Source: Sternotherus odoratus (Eukaryota; Chordata; Testudines; Kinosternidae). Taken from it: a DNA stretch of 64,000 nt. The notes under the pieces are model-generated. The model saw only the letters and a program-made list of their open reading frames with translations, searched no databases and was not told the DNA's origin. Positions within the stretch are counted from its first letter, which is position 1; each line of letters opens with the position of its first letter. A program made the position numbers and the translations under genes. Where the stretch lies: NCBI GenBank assembly GCA_032164245.1, contig JAVMKO010000002.1, positions 183,852,575 through 183,916,574 on the forward strand. The letters are read 5' to 3'. Below, in pieces: positions 21,630 to 32,789 of the stretch.

Positions 21630-23330
21630 ATGGAGGGAACCCTGCAGTGGCTCGTAGAACAACAGAAGCAGACCCAGCAGGCCATGCACGCCTTGCAGCA
21701 AACCCACCTTGGGATGCAGCAGGCCCAAGCTGAGCAGCAGAAGATGATGCAGGACTTTATCCAGGAGCAGGCAAAGACCCAGGCAACTCTCCTGCAGCAC
21801 CTGGTGAGTCAAGGGGCAGGAGAGGGCATGCGGCCGCCGGGCTGGGGACTCTGTAAGATGAGCCCGGCGGATGACCCCGATGCCTTCCTGGGCACGTTTG
21901 AGAGGGTAGCCACCACAGCCGGGTGGGAACGGACCACCTGGGCCCTCCGGCTTGCTCCCTACTTCGTGGGCGAAGCCCAGGCGGCCTATATGGCCCTGGG
22001 CACTATAGAGGCCCGAGACTTTGATATTCTAAGAGCGGCCATCTTGGACCGGGTCGGCTTATCTCCGGAAAAATACCGTCAGAAGTTGCGGGCAGCCCGC
22101 TGGACGCAGGTGGTGCGGCCCCGGGCGTTTGCCCAGAGGCTGAGAGACTGGGCGACGCGTTGGCTGAGGCCAGAGGCCCGGTCAGGGAAGGAAATCATGG
22201 ACTCCCTGATCTTGGAGCAGTTTTTGTTCAGCCTCCCCGAGACTGTCCGTACCTGGGTCAGGAGGCACCAGCCGGAGACGGTGGAGTCTGCGGTGCGCCT
22301 GACCGAGGAGTACGTGGAGGCAGAGGGACCTCAGGGAGAAGAACGAGCACGACGGGTCCGGGATTTGGGGCGTCGGCCCATGGACTCCCCCCCAGCTAAG
22401 GGAAAAGGGACTGATGGGGAGCCCAGAGGGGCGCCAGCGAGAACTGCCAGGCTTACCTGCTGGCAGTGTGGGAAGCCAGGGCATATTAAGAGGGACTGCC
22501 CAGCCATGGACTGTGGCTACGCCGATTGGTGTGGGTGGACCGAGGTTTGGGGGCGGAAGCCGCGGAAGGGGGTGCCCACCCTACGGGTGCAGGTGGGGAG
22601 GAAGTCCCAACCGGGAGTAGTGGACTCAGCCTCCCCCTGTACGCTTGTCCGTAGAGCGTTGGTACGCCCTGAGTGGCTAATTCCGGGGGCTACCATGGAC
22701 CTACGCTGTGTCCACGGAGACAGGAAGACCTGTCAGGTGGCCCGGGTCCCCCTAGAGGTTGGCGGTCGATTCCGATGGAAGTGGGTCGGGGTGCCAGAGG
22801 GGTTACCTTGCCCCGTGATTATCGGGCAGGACTGGGGCCTAGTGGGAGGTACGAGGCCCCGAGTGGCCCCAAGGCCAGGCGTGAGAACCCGTAAGGGGGG
22901 CTCGGCCGAGCGAAGGGGCGGGTCTTATCCCAAAAACCCAGCGAAGGACCTAGACAGCCAGGAATGGCTGAGGCCAGAGCAAGAGGTGAGCTCCACAGAG
23001 GAGGCCCTGAGCCCCTGTGAGAGCCTAGGGGAAATTGAGGCCAGGGAAGTTGCCCTGTGCGGGGAGGCACCATGTGAGTGGTGTGAGCGCCGAAGGGCAC
23101 AGGGACGGCCGATACCCTGCCTTTCATGTGCAAGGCTGGAAGTAGGGCTCTCTGCCGCAGCCGCCCGGGAAGCCAAGGCAGAGGAGGCTGGCCCTAGCAA
23201 CAAAAAGACAGTGGGGTTCTCTGCCACAGCCGGGCATGATACCCAGAAGCCCAGGGATCATGCTGCCATGGTAAAAGAGATGAGAATTAGAGGTTCGAGG
23301 GCCCTGTTAAATATAATTGGGAAACATTGA
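21630..23330 (+). CDS. Gag-protease polyprotein of the LTR element, intact
   Basis: The frame is 566 codons from ATG 21630 to TGA 23328-23330 with no lesion. The same frame extends upstream to 21516 inside the LTR, but 21630 is the first ATG after the primer-binding site. Residues 8-60 are a Gln/Met-rich, probable coiled-coil segment. Residues about 75-235 form a capsid-like domain whose end (LPETVRTWVRRHQPETVESA) resembles SCAN domains, which derive from Gypsy-type capsids. A CCHC zinc knuckle lies at 277-290 (CWQCGKPGHIKRDC). A retropepsin-like part follows, with VDSAS at 331-335 where the active-site D-S/T-G is expected, and VIIGQDWG near 396-403. The Ala in place of Gly may weaken or abolish cleavage. 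Likely role: packaging of element RNA. Host use is possible but unsupported. Confidence 0.85.
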   Translation: MEGTLQWLVEQQKQTQQAMHALQQTHLGMQQAQAEQQKMMQDFIQEQAKTQATLLQHLVSQGAGEGMRPPGWGLCKMSPADDPDAFLGTFERVATTAGWERTTWALRLAPYFVGEAQAAYMALGTIEARDFDILRAAILDRVGLSPEKYRQKLRAARWTQVVRPRAFAQRLRDWATRWLRPEARSGKEIMDSLILEQFLFSLPETVRTWVRRHQPETVESAVRLTEEYVEAEGPQGEERARRVRDLGRRPMDSPPAKGKGTDGEPRGAPARTARLTCWQCGKPGHIKRDCPAMDCGYADWCGWTEVWGRKPRKGVPTLRVQVGRKSQPGVVDSASPCTLVRRALVRPEWLIPGATMDLRCVHGDRKTCQVARVPLEVGGRFRWKWVGVPEGLPCPVIIGQDWGLVGGTRPRVAPRPGVRTRKGGSAERRGGSYPKNPAKDLDSQEWLRPEQEVSSTEEALSPCESLGEIEAREVALCGEAPCEWCERRRAQGRPIPCLSCARLEVGLSAAAAREAKAEEAGPSNKKTVGFSATAGHDTQKPRDHAAMVKEMRIRGSRALLNIIGKH

Positions 23331-23361
23331 AGGGTCTGAGCCAGCCCAATGGGGCTAGGCT

Positions 23362-23373
23362 AAGGGGGGAGGT
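23362..23373 (+). other. Polypurine tract
   Basis: AAGGGGGGAGG directly precedes the 3' LTR and would prime plus-strand DNA synthesis. Confidence 0.85.
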
Positions 23374-23374
23374 G

Positions 23375-23816
23375 TGTGGCAGGCTGGGCTTGACCCAGCC
23401 TGCTGCCCCTTTAAGAGGGAGAAAAGCCCTCTGCAAACCCCCGGTGCAGAAAGCCTAATCAGCCACCTGGCTTGCAGGGCAATCAATCCTATGGGTTGCA
23501 CCTGGTAACCTCCTCTGGGGGGATAAAAGGCTCCCAGGAAGGAAGCCCAGTGTGGTGGTGGTTTGGAGCTATTCAGAGCGGTGTGTTTAGAGCTAGTCAG
23601 AGCTGTATGTTTAGAACTGTTTAGAGTTGTATGTTAATGAGCTACTTGGAGCTGTAAGCTGTAGAGCTGAGCTATCAAGAGCTGTATGCTGAAGGACTGT
23701 ACAAAGCTGTATATATTGGTGGTGGGGTCTTGCACTGTGAATTAAAGAGCACTGTTTGGAGCAAAGAAGGGTTTTCCTGCCTGTTCCTGAGAGGGGTGAG
23801 AGAGCGGTCTGTCACA
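23375..23816 (+). repeat. 3' LTR
   Basis: Begins TGTGGCAGGC and ends GTCTGTCACA, 442 bp like the 5' LTR. I count 11 mismatches between the two, all in the first 215 bases; the last 227 are identical. Confidence 0.92.
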
Positions 23817-24600
23817 CCTTCCTTAGAGGTTTTTAAGGTCAGGCTTGATAAAGCCCTAGCTGGAATGATTTAGTTGAGGATTGGTCCTGCTTTGAGCAGG
23901 GGGTTGGACTAGATGACCTCCAGAGGTCCCTTCCAACCCTAATAGTCTATGATTCTATGTGTTGCTCATCTCCATTCCAAGACGTGTGTATGCGCGCGCA
24001 TGCACGATCATCAGAAGCTTTTTCCCTAGCAGTACCCGTTGGGTCGGCAGTGGAGACCCCTGGAGTGGCAGCTTTATGGCTGTGTATATATGACCCTGCC
24101 GACCCGCTGCTCACTCAGTTCCTTCTTGCTGGATATTCTGACAGTGGGAAGGCGGGCGGGGTTTGGAATGAACATGAGCAACACATCTCGAAGAACAACA
24201 GTTATGACAAGTAACCATTTTTTTCTTCTTTGAGTGATTGCTCATGTGCAAGGTGTGAATTCCAAGCAGCTACCCCGGAGGTAGGGTCGGAGTCTATGTA
24301 GGTGACGATTGTAGCATGGCTAGGCCAAAGCCAGCATCGTCCCTCGCCTCTGGGTGGTGGCTTAATGGGAAAGTAAAAGTCACGGCCTTGCAGATATCCA
24401 GAATAGAGACCTGCACTAGGAAAGCTGTGGAGGTCGCCTATGCCCTGGTGGAGTGCACTGTAATAGGCGGAGCCGGAACCTTTGCAAGGTCATAGCATGT
24501 TCTGATGCAGGATGTGATCCACTGACTTACTGTCTAACTTCACTCACTAGCACAGCTTCAAAGGCTGTCAACTTTAAGGAGATCTGTCACTTATTTTCTA

Positions 24601-26467
24601 ATGTATCAGAGGATTCATAGCAGTCTTAAACCAGGGCTGCCATGGTGGAATAACATTTGTACTACAAAGGGACTGGATCATGTATTGAAACTCCACTCTT
24701 GATAATTATGAAATTTCCAATGAGCGGTATTCTATTTAATATTCACTATTTAATATTCTATTTAATAGTGAAAATATATTATTGCACAGTAGAATCTTTA
24801 CTGTTCCTCTAAAAACACCCTTGCAAGTAGCATTGATTTCACTGAACATTCTAAGCTACCAATGCAGGTTTGACAATGAGACCAAAAAGTACCTTTTAAT
24901 AGAAGCTCTTCAGCAAATTGACGATTCTATAAAAAGTTAAACAGATTTTAAAATATAACTTCTTATTCTCTAAAAATAAATCTCTAATCCTGTCACCCAT
25001 CCACATTGTTGTATAAATATATAAGCAAGAAGCAAGCTAGAATCCACTGAAAGTTTTTGTAAGCTATTGAGTAAAGCATTTTAGTTGTACCAAAATATAA
25101 ATGTATACAACAGCTACAATTTTTAATCTTACAGGGATATATGACTGACTAAATATTTCAAACATGGGTGCCTAAAATTAGATTTCCAAATCTATCCTTA
25201 TAAGTCTACAGTCCTGATCCTTCAATGAGCTCTATAACTGCGAGGAGCTCATTGTAATTTTGTGGCCTAAATATGCATTTAGGAGCTTATTTTAGATACC
25301 CAGATTTTGAAACGTTAGCCCCTGTACGTAGCATTATGGGATTCCAAGTGTATTTTCTGTCAATAACTTTATATCCAATTTTCTCATCTTATAAGTACAA
25401 ATACGATTTTTAGAGAGTACCAGCCCTGTAAAATCAACCTGATATCTGAAAGGTAAGATGAGCTGTTTTTCGCTCAAACCCAATAAAAAAAATATTCTGT
25501 AACTGGAACTGTTAAATTGTTCCATGAAAGAAGTAGGACACAAAAGAATCCAGATGATTATCTCATAACTGTGCTGATCCTGCAGGACAAAAAGTAGTAA
25601 ATATTAGTTTAGAACAGTTTGTCAGTAAGCAGATATGACTTTAGATACTCAAGGAGTACATCTGTTGAGTAATAAAAGGGTTATTTTTACATGACTGCTT
25701 TTCAGTCCATAACTGCACATTGATATTTTTTATCAAAAATAAAATCCACATCATCAAAAGCAATATATTCATATGACTACCAAGTTTTCCACACTCCCAC
25801 AGTGTTCCTCACCCTATCACAAAAAAGTATGCAGCCTTTCCTATTTTATTTTATTTTTTAACAACTGGTTGTTGGTAATGGAAGCCAAAGGACCTTCACT
25901 AGCCAAATGAAAAAAATATTTTACTGAGAAATATTGTAACTGACAAGAGTTTGCCCAAACATTTTTTTTAAAGTGGAAATTAGTGTTATGCTGTACAAAT
26001 ACAAAATACTGCTGTACAATGGAAACACTTCTGATATATATGTTCCTATTTCTTTTCTTTCTTCTATTTTTTATGGGCTGAGAAAGCACAATGTGATAAT
26101 GTACAGCCTACACTTTCTTAATTTTTAAAAAAAGACCAATCCCATGCATACCTTTATATCCTCCTTTACAGAACTTCCCTCCATTTCTATTTTAAAAATA
26201 GTAAAGTATAAAAATATGACAGAGTGATAGCTGTTTTCTTGAGCAATAACTGTGTAAAATATTCTCCTCTGCACAGCAAAATGCCAACTCTAGTTATCTC
26301 ACCAGGTGGGTGTAGAATTTCCCTAGGGAAATTCTAACACTATTACTGTCAAAGTTATCATACTTATTTGAAAAATCTTTGGGATCATGTGTTCCCTCAG
26401 AAGTGTGGTGTATAAGCAATTTCTAACCAAAAACATAACAAAAAAGTTATAATACTCATGAAAGCGG
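24601..26467. other. AT-rich DNA without recognised features
   Basis: No coding or repeat signature that I can support. Short reading frames occur by chance. Confidence 0.5.
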
Positions 26468-27026
26468 AGACACTGCAGGGCTGGCCTTATGAGGAGAACT
26501 GAGGCAGTGCCTCAGGTGCAAGAATGTTGGGGGACGCTGTTAGTACTCAGAGTGTAAAACACTGTGCCTGCTTCTGGTGCATATGTATTCTCCCTGCTCT
26601 AGATGCACAGAGATGGTGGAGTGCTGTGCTGGAGGAAGGAGGGCACAAGAGACATAACAGGCAGGCAGGAGAAAAGGGGAGAGGGAATAAGAGAAAGCAG
26701 CAGGAGCTGCACAGAGAGAGAGGAGGAGCCTCTTCTGTACCTCTCTAGCACCCCCAGGAGCCTGGACTGATTAAAACCAGCTTCTCATCGAGCTTCCTGT
26801 TTCCTGCTGATTCCCTGAACCTACTTGAAGAGAACAGCCAGTCAACTGAAGTAGTTGACTTCAGTTAGGCCCTTAAGACATTGGTATCTTCCCTCACTCA
26901 GGCCCTGCTACCAGCCTGCTTATTTGTACCCTTCAACTGAGTGTTGAGAATCATGATAGTTGGCACAGAACAGCATCCAACACATTACTAGAGTGAAATC
27001 CCCAATGGTGACAAAGTGGAGAGGCC

Positions 27027-29979
27027 ATGGCTTATGTACTCAAAAACCCAGAATGCTTCTGTTTTTGTTGCAAACTCTTCCAGTCTAATGTTTCAGCCAC
27101 ACTGGTTTCTACAGAAACAAAGGACTGGAAAATCTGGCTAGAAATCTGGCATGCCATGAGAAGGCAGCAAATCACCAGAGAGCATTCCAGAGGTGGAAAG
27201 AGTTTGAGATGAGACTAAGGTTAAAGGCCACCATAGATGATCACAAGAAGATTGCATCAGAGTCTCTTTACTGGCAAATGTTCTGAAAAGGCTCATTGCA
27301 ATTGTGGGAATGCTTGCTACCCAAACCTAGCACTGTATGGCACTTCAGATCAGTTGTATGTGCCAAACAATGGAAACTTCCTTAAAATTCTGGAGCTGAT
27401 GGCTTAGTTTGATGCTGTACTCCAGGAGCACCTAAGAAGAGTCACCACCCAAGAAATGTACACACACACACCACTACCTTGGAAAAACAATTCAAAATGA
27501 GATCATACAGTTACTGGCATCAAAAGTCAAATAGAAGATTGTGGCAGATCTGAAGTCAGCAAGATATTACTCGGTTATTCTGGACTGCACACCTGACATC
27601 AGCCATACGGAACAAATGACTTTCATGGTGCGTTTTGTAACAACAAGAGAACCTAGTGAAAATGTCCCTGCAATGGCTACTGTCAGAGAGCATTTTCTAG
27701 AATGTATTGACATTGATGATACTACTGGAGCTGGTATGACAAATGTGCTTCTTAAAAAGCTGGAAGATAAGGGAATTGCGACAGCTGACATGAGAGGTCA
27801 GGGCTACGATAATGGTGCCAACATGAGAAGAAAGAACAGAGGAGTGCAGACACGGATCCGAGTTAAACCCTCGAGTTTCTTTGTCTCATGCAGTTCTCAT
27901 TCACTGAACTTGGTGGTCAACGATGCAGCATCAGCTTCTAGTGAGGTTGCTGATTTTTTTCATGTATTTCAAAGCATCTATGTATTTTTCTCTACATCAA
28001 CTCATTGATGGCAAATTTTGAAGCAACATATGGAAGCATCCTCTCTGACACGGAGACCACTGAGTGCCACGCAATGGGAAAGCTGAGTGGAGGTGAGAAA
28101 GCCTATCAAACACCAAATTGGGGAGATATATAATGCCATACTTGCCATTATGGAGGATAATGCTGTGACAGGAACTCTTCGTGGGAGAACAGTGGCAGAG
28201 GGAAATGGAATCATCAGAAACATACATAACTTCAAATTTCTGTGTGGCTTAGTGTTGTGGCATGACATACTGTTTGAAATAAATGCTGTAAGCAAGAGAC
28301 TCCAAGGTGTTGACCTTGATATATCTATAGCAATGGAACAACTGGACAAAGCAAAGTCATACCTACAGTCTCCCTGGTCAGATGAGGGATTTCAAAATGT
28401 TCTGAAGAATGCACAGAAGTTGGCAGAGGAACTTCAAACTGAAACTATTTTCCCATCCATTGAAGAATACAAGAGTCACTGAAGAAGACGACATTTTGAT
28501 TATGAGGCACTGGATAATCCCATAAGAGACCCCAAACAACAATTCAAAGTTGAATTCTTTACCCAGATGCTAGATTGTGTAATACAGTCAGTTGAAGAAT
28601 GTTTCATGCAGTTAAAGCAGGGGTGGGGAACCTCCGGTCTGCGGGCCTTATACAGCCCGCCAAAGCCTTCCGTCCGGCCCGCGCGCGTCCCTGGCCGGCG
28701 GCTCCCCCAGGCGCTTCCCGGCCCCTTCGCCGAGTGCGGAGCAGCCCCCCCCCCCCGGTGGCCCGAGGTGGCTCCGTGCTCAGCGAAGAGGCCGGAAGCG
28801 CCTCAGGGAGCCGCCGGCCAGGGACGCGTGGGGGCGGCTCTGCGCTCCGGCTGGCTCTGCGCTCCGGCCGGCAGGCGGGCGTGGCTCCGCGCTGGGGCCG
28901 GCAAGCGCCTGGGGGAGCCGCCGGCCAGGGACGTGCGTGGGCCACCAGGCGGGGGCGGCTCCCCCAGGCGCTTCCTGGCCCCTTCGCCGAACGTGGAGCT
29001 GCCCCCGCCTGGCGGCCCGGGGATGCTCCGCGAAGAGGCCGGAAGCGCCTCGGGGAGCCGCCGGCCAGGGACGCGCAGGGGCGGCTCTGCGCTGGGGCCG
29101 GGAAGTGCCGCGCGGCCACCCTCAGCCCGGCGGCGAAACGAGGAGCCGCAGGGAGACAGGGGGAGGGGGGGGAGAGAGAGACCCTGGGCTGGGCGGTTCA
29201 GTGGGGGGGGGAGAGGGAAGGAAGGAGGTTTGGTGGGGGGGAGGCTGGGCTGGGCAGGTCAGGCAGGCGGCAGGACCCCGGCTGGCAAGGGGCCAGCGGG
29301 GGAAACCCCAAAGCAGTGCAGGGCTAAGCACTCTGCCTGCCACTGCTTTGGGGTTTCCCCCGCTGGCCCCTTGCCAGCTGGGGTCTCAGCTCCCATTGCC
29401 AGCCTGGGCTTCGGGGGAGGGGCGGCCCGCGGATTACATTATAGCTGTCAAAATGGCCCTTGGCGGAAAAAAGGTTCCCCACCCCTGAGTTAAGGGAACA
29501 CAGCAGTATATCTGTGATGTTGTATGATATTCCAAAACTCCTCACTATACTTGAGGAAGACCTACACCAGCAAGGCAGGGCACTAGAGACAGTGCTGACA
29601 CATGATGAAGTGCGCAACATTGATGCGAGTGATTCCGGTAATGAACTGAAAGCCCTTTCAAGATACATTTCAGCAGGATCAACTCCAAAGGCTGTTCTGG
29701 AATAGATGTGCACAAATAAGATGTCCAAATGGTCTTTCCCTCTTTCCAAATGCTTTTTTTCCTCTGCACATACTTCAAATGCTTCCTGTAACAGTTGCCA
29801 GTGAAGAACGCAGCTTCTCCAAGCTGAAGTTAAAAACACATCTCCACTTCACAATGACACAGGAGAGGCTGTCTGACCTTGCCATCATCTCAAGAGAGCA
29901 TGATCTGGCCCAGACTGTGGACCTTCAGGAAGCAGTTCAAATCTTTGCAACCAAAAAGGCACAGAAAGCATCACTTTGA
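27027..29979 (+). pseudogene. hAT transposase, split and frameshifted
   Basis: The order matches ZMYM-like/TTF-type hAT transposases. A TTF-type zinc finger starts near 27045 (CFCCKLFQSN), followed by decayed text with an in-frame stop near 27400. 27541-28008 is the start of the RNase H-like catalytic core: SVILDCTPDISHTEQ carries the first catalytic Asp, and GQGYDNGANM and SCSSHSLNLVVNDA follow. 28087-28482 is the helical insertion. The gene resumes after the MITE at about 29496. 29779-29979 holds the C-terminal dimerisation region (ASEERSFSKLKLKTHL, then MTQERLSDLAI). At least three frame breaks and the MITE rule out activity. Confidence 0.88.
28610..29495. mobile_element. GC-rich hAT MITE inside the transposase
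   Basis: The element is 28618-29487 (870 bp). The termini CAGGGGTGGGGAACCT and AGGTTCCCCACCCCTG are exact inverted repeats. The flanks AGTTAAAG (28610-28617) and AGTTAAGG (29488-29495) agree at 7 of 8. The interior is very GC-rich, with imperfect repeats of GCGCCTCGGGGAGCCGCCGG, and an inverted pair near 29275-29400 (GGCAAGGGGCCAGCGGGGGA and its complement). Long reading frames across it are compositional. Confidence 0.92.
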
Positions 29980-30259
29980 ATAATCAAACAGATAAAAATA
30001 CCAGTGTTTTACTATGCAGATAAGAAAAGTTAACTTTCAAACGCATGAACAGCAAATGTAAGTGTTACTTAAAATGCTTTGTTCAAAAATGTTAAATTGT
30101 TAGTTCTCTTTTACTGAGGTAGGTAGCAGAGCAGTACCATGAGAGGAGTAGAACAGGAAAATGCAGAATTGAGACCTTTCAAAGTTCTGGCCCAAGGAGG
30201 GGGCATTTGAGCTCCCTGCCTCAGGTGCCAAAATGTTGTGGGCTGGCCCTGAGACCCTG

Positions 30260-32789
30260 TAGTTTTATGTACCTTGGCAAGCATAGGAACACATGCCATT
30301 GATATATTACTCTCTAGAAGGTTTTAATCAACAAATGGAATATGATAATTAGGACAAGGTCATTAGAATGCCAACAAATGCAACACAATGAGCACATTTG
30401 AAGGTGAAGAACAAAAGACATAAAATAAACCCGAATTTGAAGTGCTCATTCACAATTAAATTCATTATCTGCTGTTGCTTGCTTTCTGCCAGATTACTAA
30501 ATAAACTCACGTGAGGTACCATTACTTACTGATTTTGTTAATGCGTGCCAAACGTTTTAACTCTTGTGAAATAAATCATCTGGAACTAATTCTTTTTAAT
30601 ACTTTGGGACTGATTTTCAGAAAATCTTCAAAGATTCACATTCCTAACCTGCGTTCGTATATGCTATATGGTAGCGGTCAAAAAAGGCTAACAGTATGTT
30701 AGGAACTATTAGGAATGGAATAGAAAATAAGACAGAAAATATCATAATGCCATTATAGAAATCCATCATGTGCAGATACTTTGAATACATTGTCCCGTTC
30801 TGGTTGTTCCTCACTTCTGGACCCAAGTCCATGACCCCCACAGCAGTCCCGTATGTCCCAGGCTGTCCATCCCAAGCCTCCTCACCTGGCCCCACTAAGA
30901 GGAACGCCGTCTTTCCCTACCCTCTCCGCCCACTGGCTGCCCTCTCACCGGGTGGGCAAAAGGTGTAACTGCAGCTCCTCTACAGCAGAATCTATAGTCT
31001 GCAGACAAAAAAAAAAATGAGGGGGGCCATGAATTGTGTGCATGTGACATGGCGCAGAATTCCCCCGGGAACAGAATATGAAAGAATGAAGAGCTAATTT
31101 TCCTATCACCCTCAGCCCAGCTTCCGTTCACTAATTATTCATGCATGAAATATTGATGCACCATTATTTGTGCATAGCGACAGAATGAACATGTGCAACT
31201 CATTTGTACCAGATTTTCACACAAAAGAATTTTCACAGAAATGCAAATTTCATGGTTAGTGTGTATATATTATAGTGTGCAAAATTTGAACATATGCATA
31301 AGTTGAAGAATACTTTGAATTTGGTCCTAAACTCACTGTTAATAGTTCAGAGATGAGCTGCACTTGTGATCTCTCCTACAGTCTCTCCCATGGGTACCCT
31401 TTCCAAAACATCAGGGCTAAAAATAACAAAAGCCTAACTTCACTGTGTGTTCCTGAAACTTAGCTTTTTTTGCCAGCATATGCAGGTTCCACTTGCCCCA
31501 GCCTCCCACAAACACTGGGTTGGTGAGACAAGTTACCCCCTGCAACGGCTGCCTCCTGAACAGTTTGACACTCCAGTAAGTAGCTCTCTCCTCCTTATTC
31601 ACAGAATCCATCCCTACTCCATTTTTTCAGAATTCCCACCCAAAGATCAAATCGAGTTCTGACCAAGGCACCTGAACCTGAGGCCAGATTCTCTCCTGTG
31701 GTGAGCTCCACCCTCTGTCAGAAAAAAGGTATGTATATATGGAGGGGCTGAGGGGCCTGGGAATAGGAGCTCAACTGATTCTGGCTCTCTAATCCTGTGT
31801 GCTTGACTCGGCTGCCCCAGACCTACCATGAGTTACAGCTCTAGGCCACTTCAATTGACACAGTGGCATGTGGCCCCTAATACAGAAACTAGTTCTTCTG
31901 GCTTTACATCAATAAAGATTGACTAACCACTAAGTGAATTCTCTTAGCCAACTATGTCCAGAATCAGTCCCTTTATAGCAGCTGAATGGCACAAAGGGGA
32001 AAAGCAGAGAGAATAATCTGGCCCTTCTGCCTCAAAGGTTCAACTCGGACTTATCACGACTGACAATTAAGCTGGTCAGCTCAAGGACCCAGCTACACTT
32101 CAATGGTCATTGAGCCCTGGGACCCAGTGATAACAGCGGTGCCCCCGCCATGCTAAAAGCCGGTCAAAATTTCTAATATGGATGGGACCTAGCCACGTGC
32201 TGTATCCATGATTAAAGTTTTAGCTTGATTAAAGAAAATGGTTAGCACCTACGCACACAGCACATTTTTACCAGAGTATAACAGTCAAGGGACACATGCT
32301 GTAGTAACTGGGGTGCTTGGCTCAGTAACATAGCTGGAGAAAAATAGTTCACTGCACCAATCTGCAGAAAAAGCAGCAAAATGCATCAGAGTTGGCCAAT
32401 GTGGAATCAAATTTTAGTCAAAGAGTGCTTGGCCCACTAGTTCCTAGAGAAGACTAGTTTGTATGGGGTACTTCCAAGTTATCTTCATTAAAGCTATTAC
32501 ACCTTATGTAGATGCACCTGCCTCTCTGTGCACTCATCATTTCTAGCTGCACAGCCAATGGCAAAGGTTGAAAAAAATGAACTGCCAGCATCTTAGATAC
32601 CTGGATACCATGGTGATGGACACAGATGAAAACCCTGAATAGAATGGACTCCAATAGTTTAGGATAATTAAATAAAACTGGAAATCTACTAGAAGGGGAT
32701 CACTCTAAGAACATGGCAGTAAAATATGTAAACGCTTTGGAATACTTATGCTGAGATACTACTAGGTGTGTGGTGTTTTTCCTGGTGCT
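30260..32789. other. No supported gene
   Basis: About 30890-31135 is GC-richer and may be a repeat fragment. The rest is AT-rich with only short chance reading frames. One minus-strand frame (30644-30895) reads a hydrophobic stretch but lacks any recognisable family pattern. Confidence 0.4.

Larger units (their letters stand above)
21131..23820 (+). mobile_element. Non-autonomous LTR retrotransposon encoding only gag-protease
   Basis: The element is 21135-23816 with two LTRs of equal length (442 bp), a primer-binding site, one long reading frame and a polypurine tract. CCTT flanks both ends (21131-21134 and 23817-23820). The frame covers capsid, zinc knuckle and protease-like regions and stops 32 bp before the polypurine tract. 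There is thus no room for reverse transcriptase, RNase H or integrase. The capsid resembles SCAN-type Gag of vertebrate Gypsy (Gmr1-like) elements. Its mobility would have depended on enzymes from a relative. It inserted into the CR1 at 19895-23959. Confidence 0.9.
19895..23959 (+). mobile_element. CR1 LINE 3' part, split by an LTR retrotransposon
   Basis: A 5'-truncated CR1 begins near 19895 inside reverse transcriptase. It runs to 21134, is cut by the LTR element 21135-23816, and resumes at 23817 to the canonical end at 23959 (CTATGATTCTATG). The 3' region matches the CR1 fragment at 33119-33478 closely, including TTCCTTAGAGGTTTTTAAG, which confirms the pre-insertion sequence. CR1s usually insert with little or no target duplication; none is clear here. 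The host site is the DIRS terminal repeat. Confidence 0.9.
19797..24600. mobile_element. DIRS-type repeat fragment split by a CR1
   Basis: When the CR1 (19895-23959) is taken out, the flanks join into one sequence. A terminal repeat with AACTGTTGTTCTTCAAGA plus TGTGTTGCTCAT returns as an inverted copy at about 24163-24215. Between them is a spacer of about 200 bp. A further inverted or direct partial copy of the same motif lies at 19797-19860. After 24215 the text to about 24530 resembles the recombinase end of DIRS read on the minus strand (for example GCCCTGGTGGAGTGCACTGT). Inverted terminal repeats are typical of DIRS. The borders at 19797 and 24600 are approximate. Confidence 0.6.
26468..30259 (+). 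mobile_element. hAT element with broken transposase gene
   Basis: The element is 26476-30251. The left end CAGGGCTGGCC and the right end GGCTGGCCCTG are inverted repeats with 9 of 11 positions equal. The 8-bp flanks AGACACTG (26468-26475) and AGACCCTG (30252-30259) agree at 7 of 8. A subterminal GCCTCAGGTGC motif occurs near both ends. Inside is a plus-strand hAT transposase pseudogene, interrupted by a GC-rich hAT MITE at 28618-29487. Without that insert the element would be about 2.9 kb, a normal size for an autonomous hAT. Confidence 0.88.

Noticed and set aside
28567..29493. 308-codon GC-rich frame next to the hAT transposase
   Set aside because: It lies almost wholly within the MITE 28618-29487, with frames open on both strands because of GC content. 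No domain is recognisable.
30644..30895. 83-codon minus-strand frame with a hydrophobic segment
   Set aside because: It shows no family pattern, and the text is AT-rich intergenic DNA. Most likely chance.
31321..31360. Text TTCAGAGATGAG considered as part of SDHAF3 exon 2
   Set aside because: It is on the wrong strand, the following codons do not fit, and no splice site or frame supports it.
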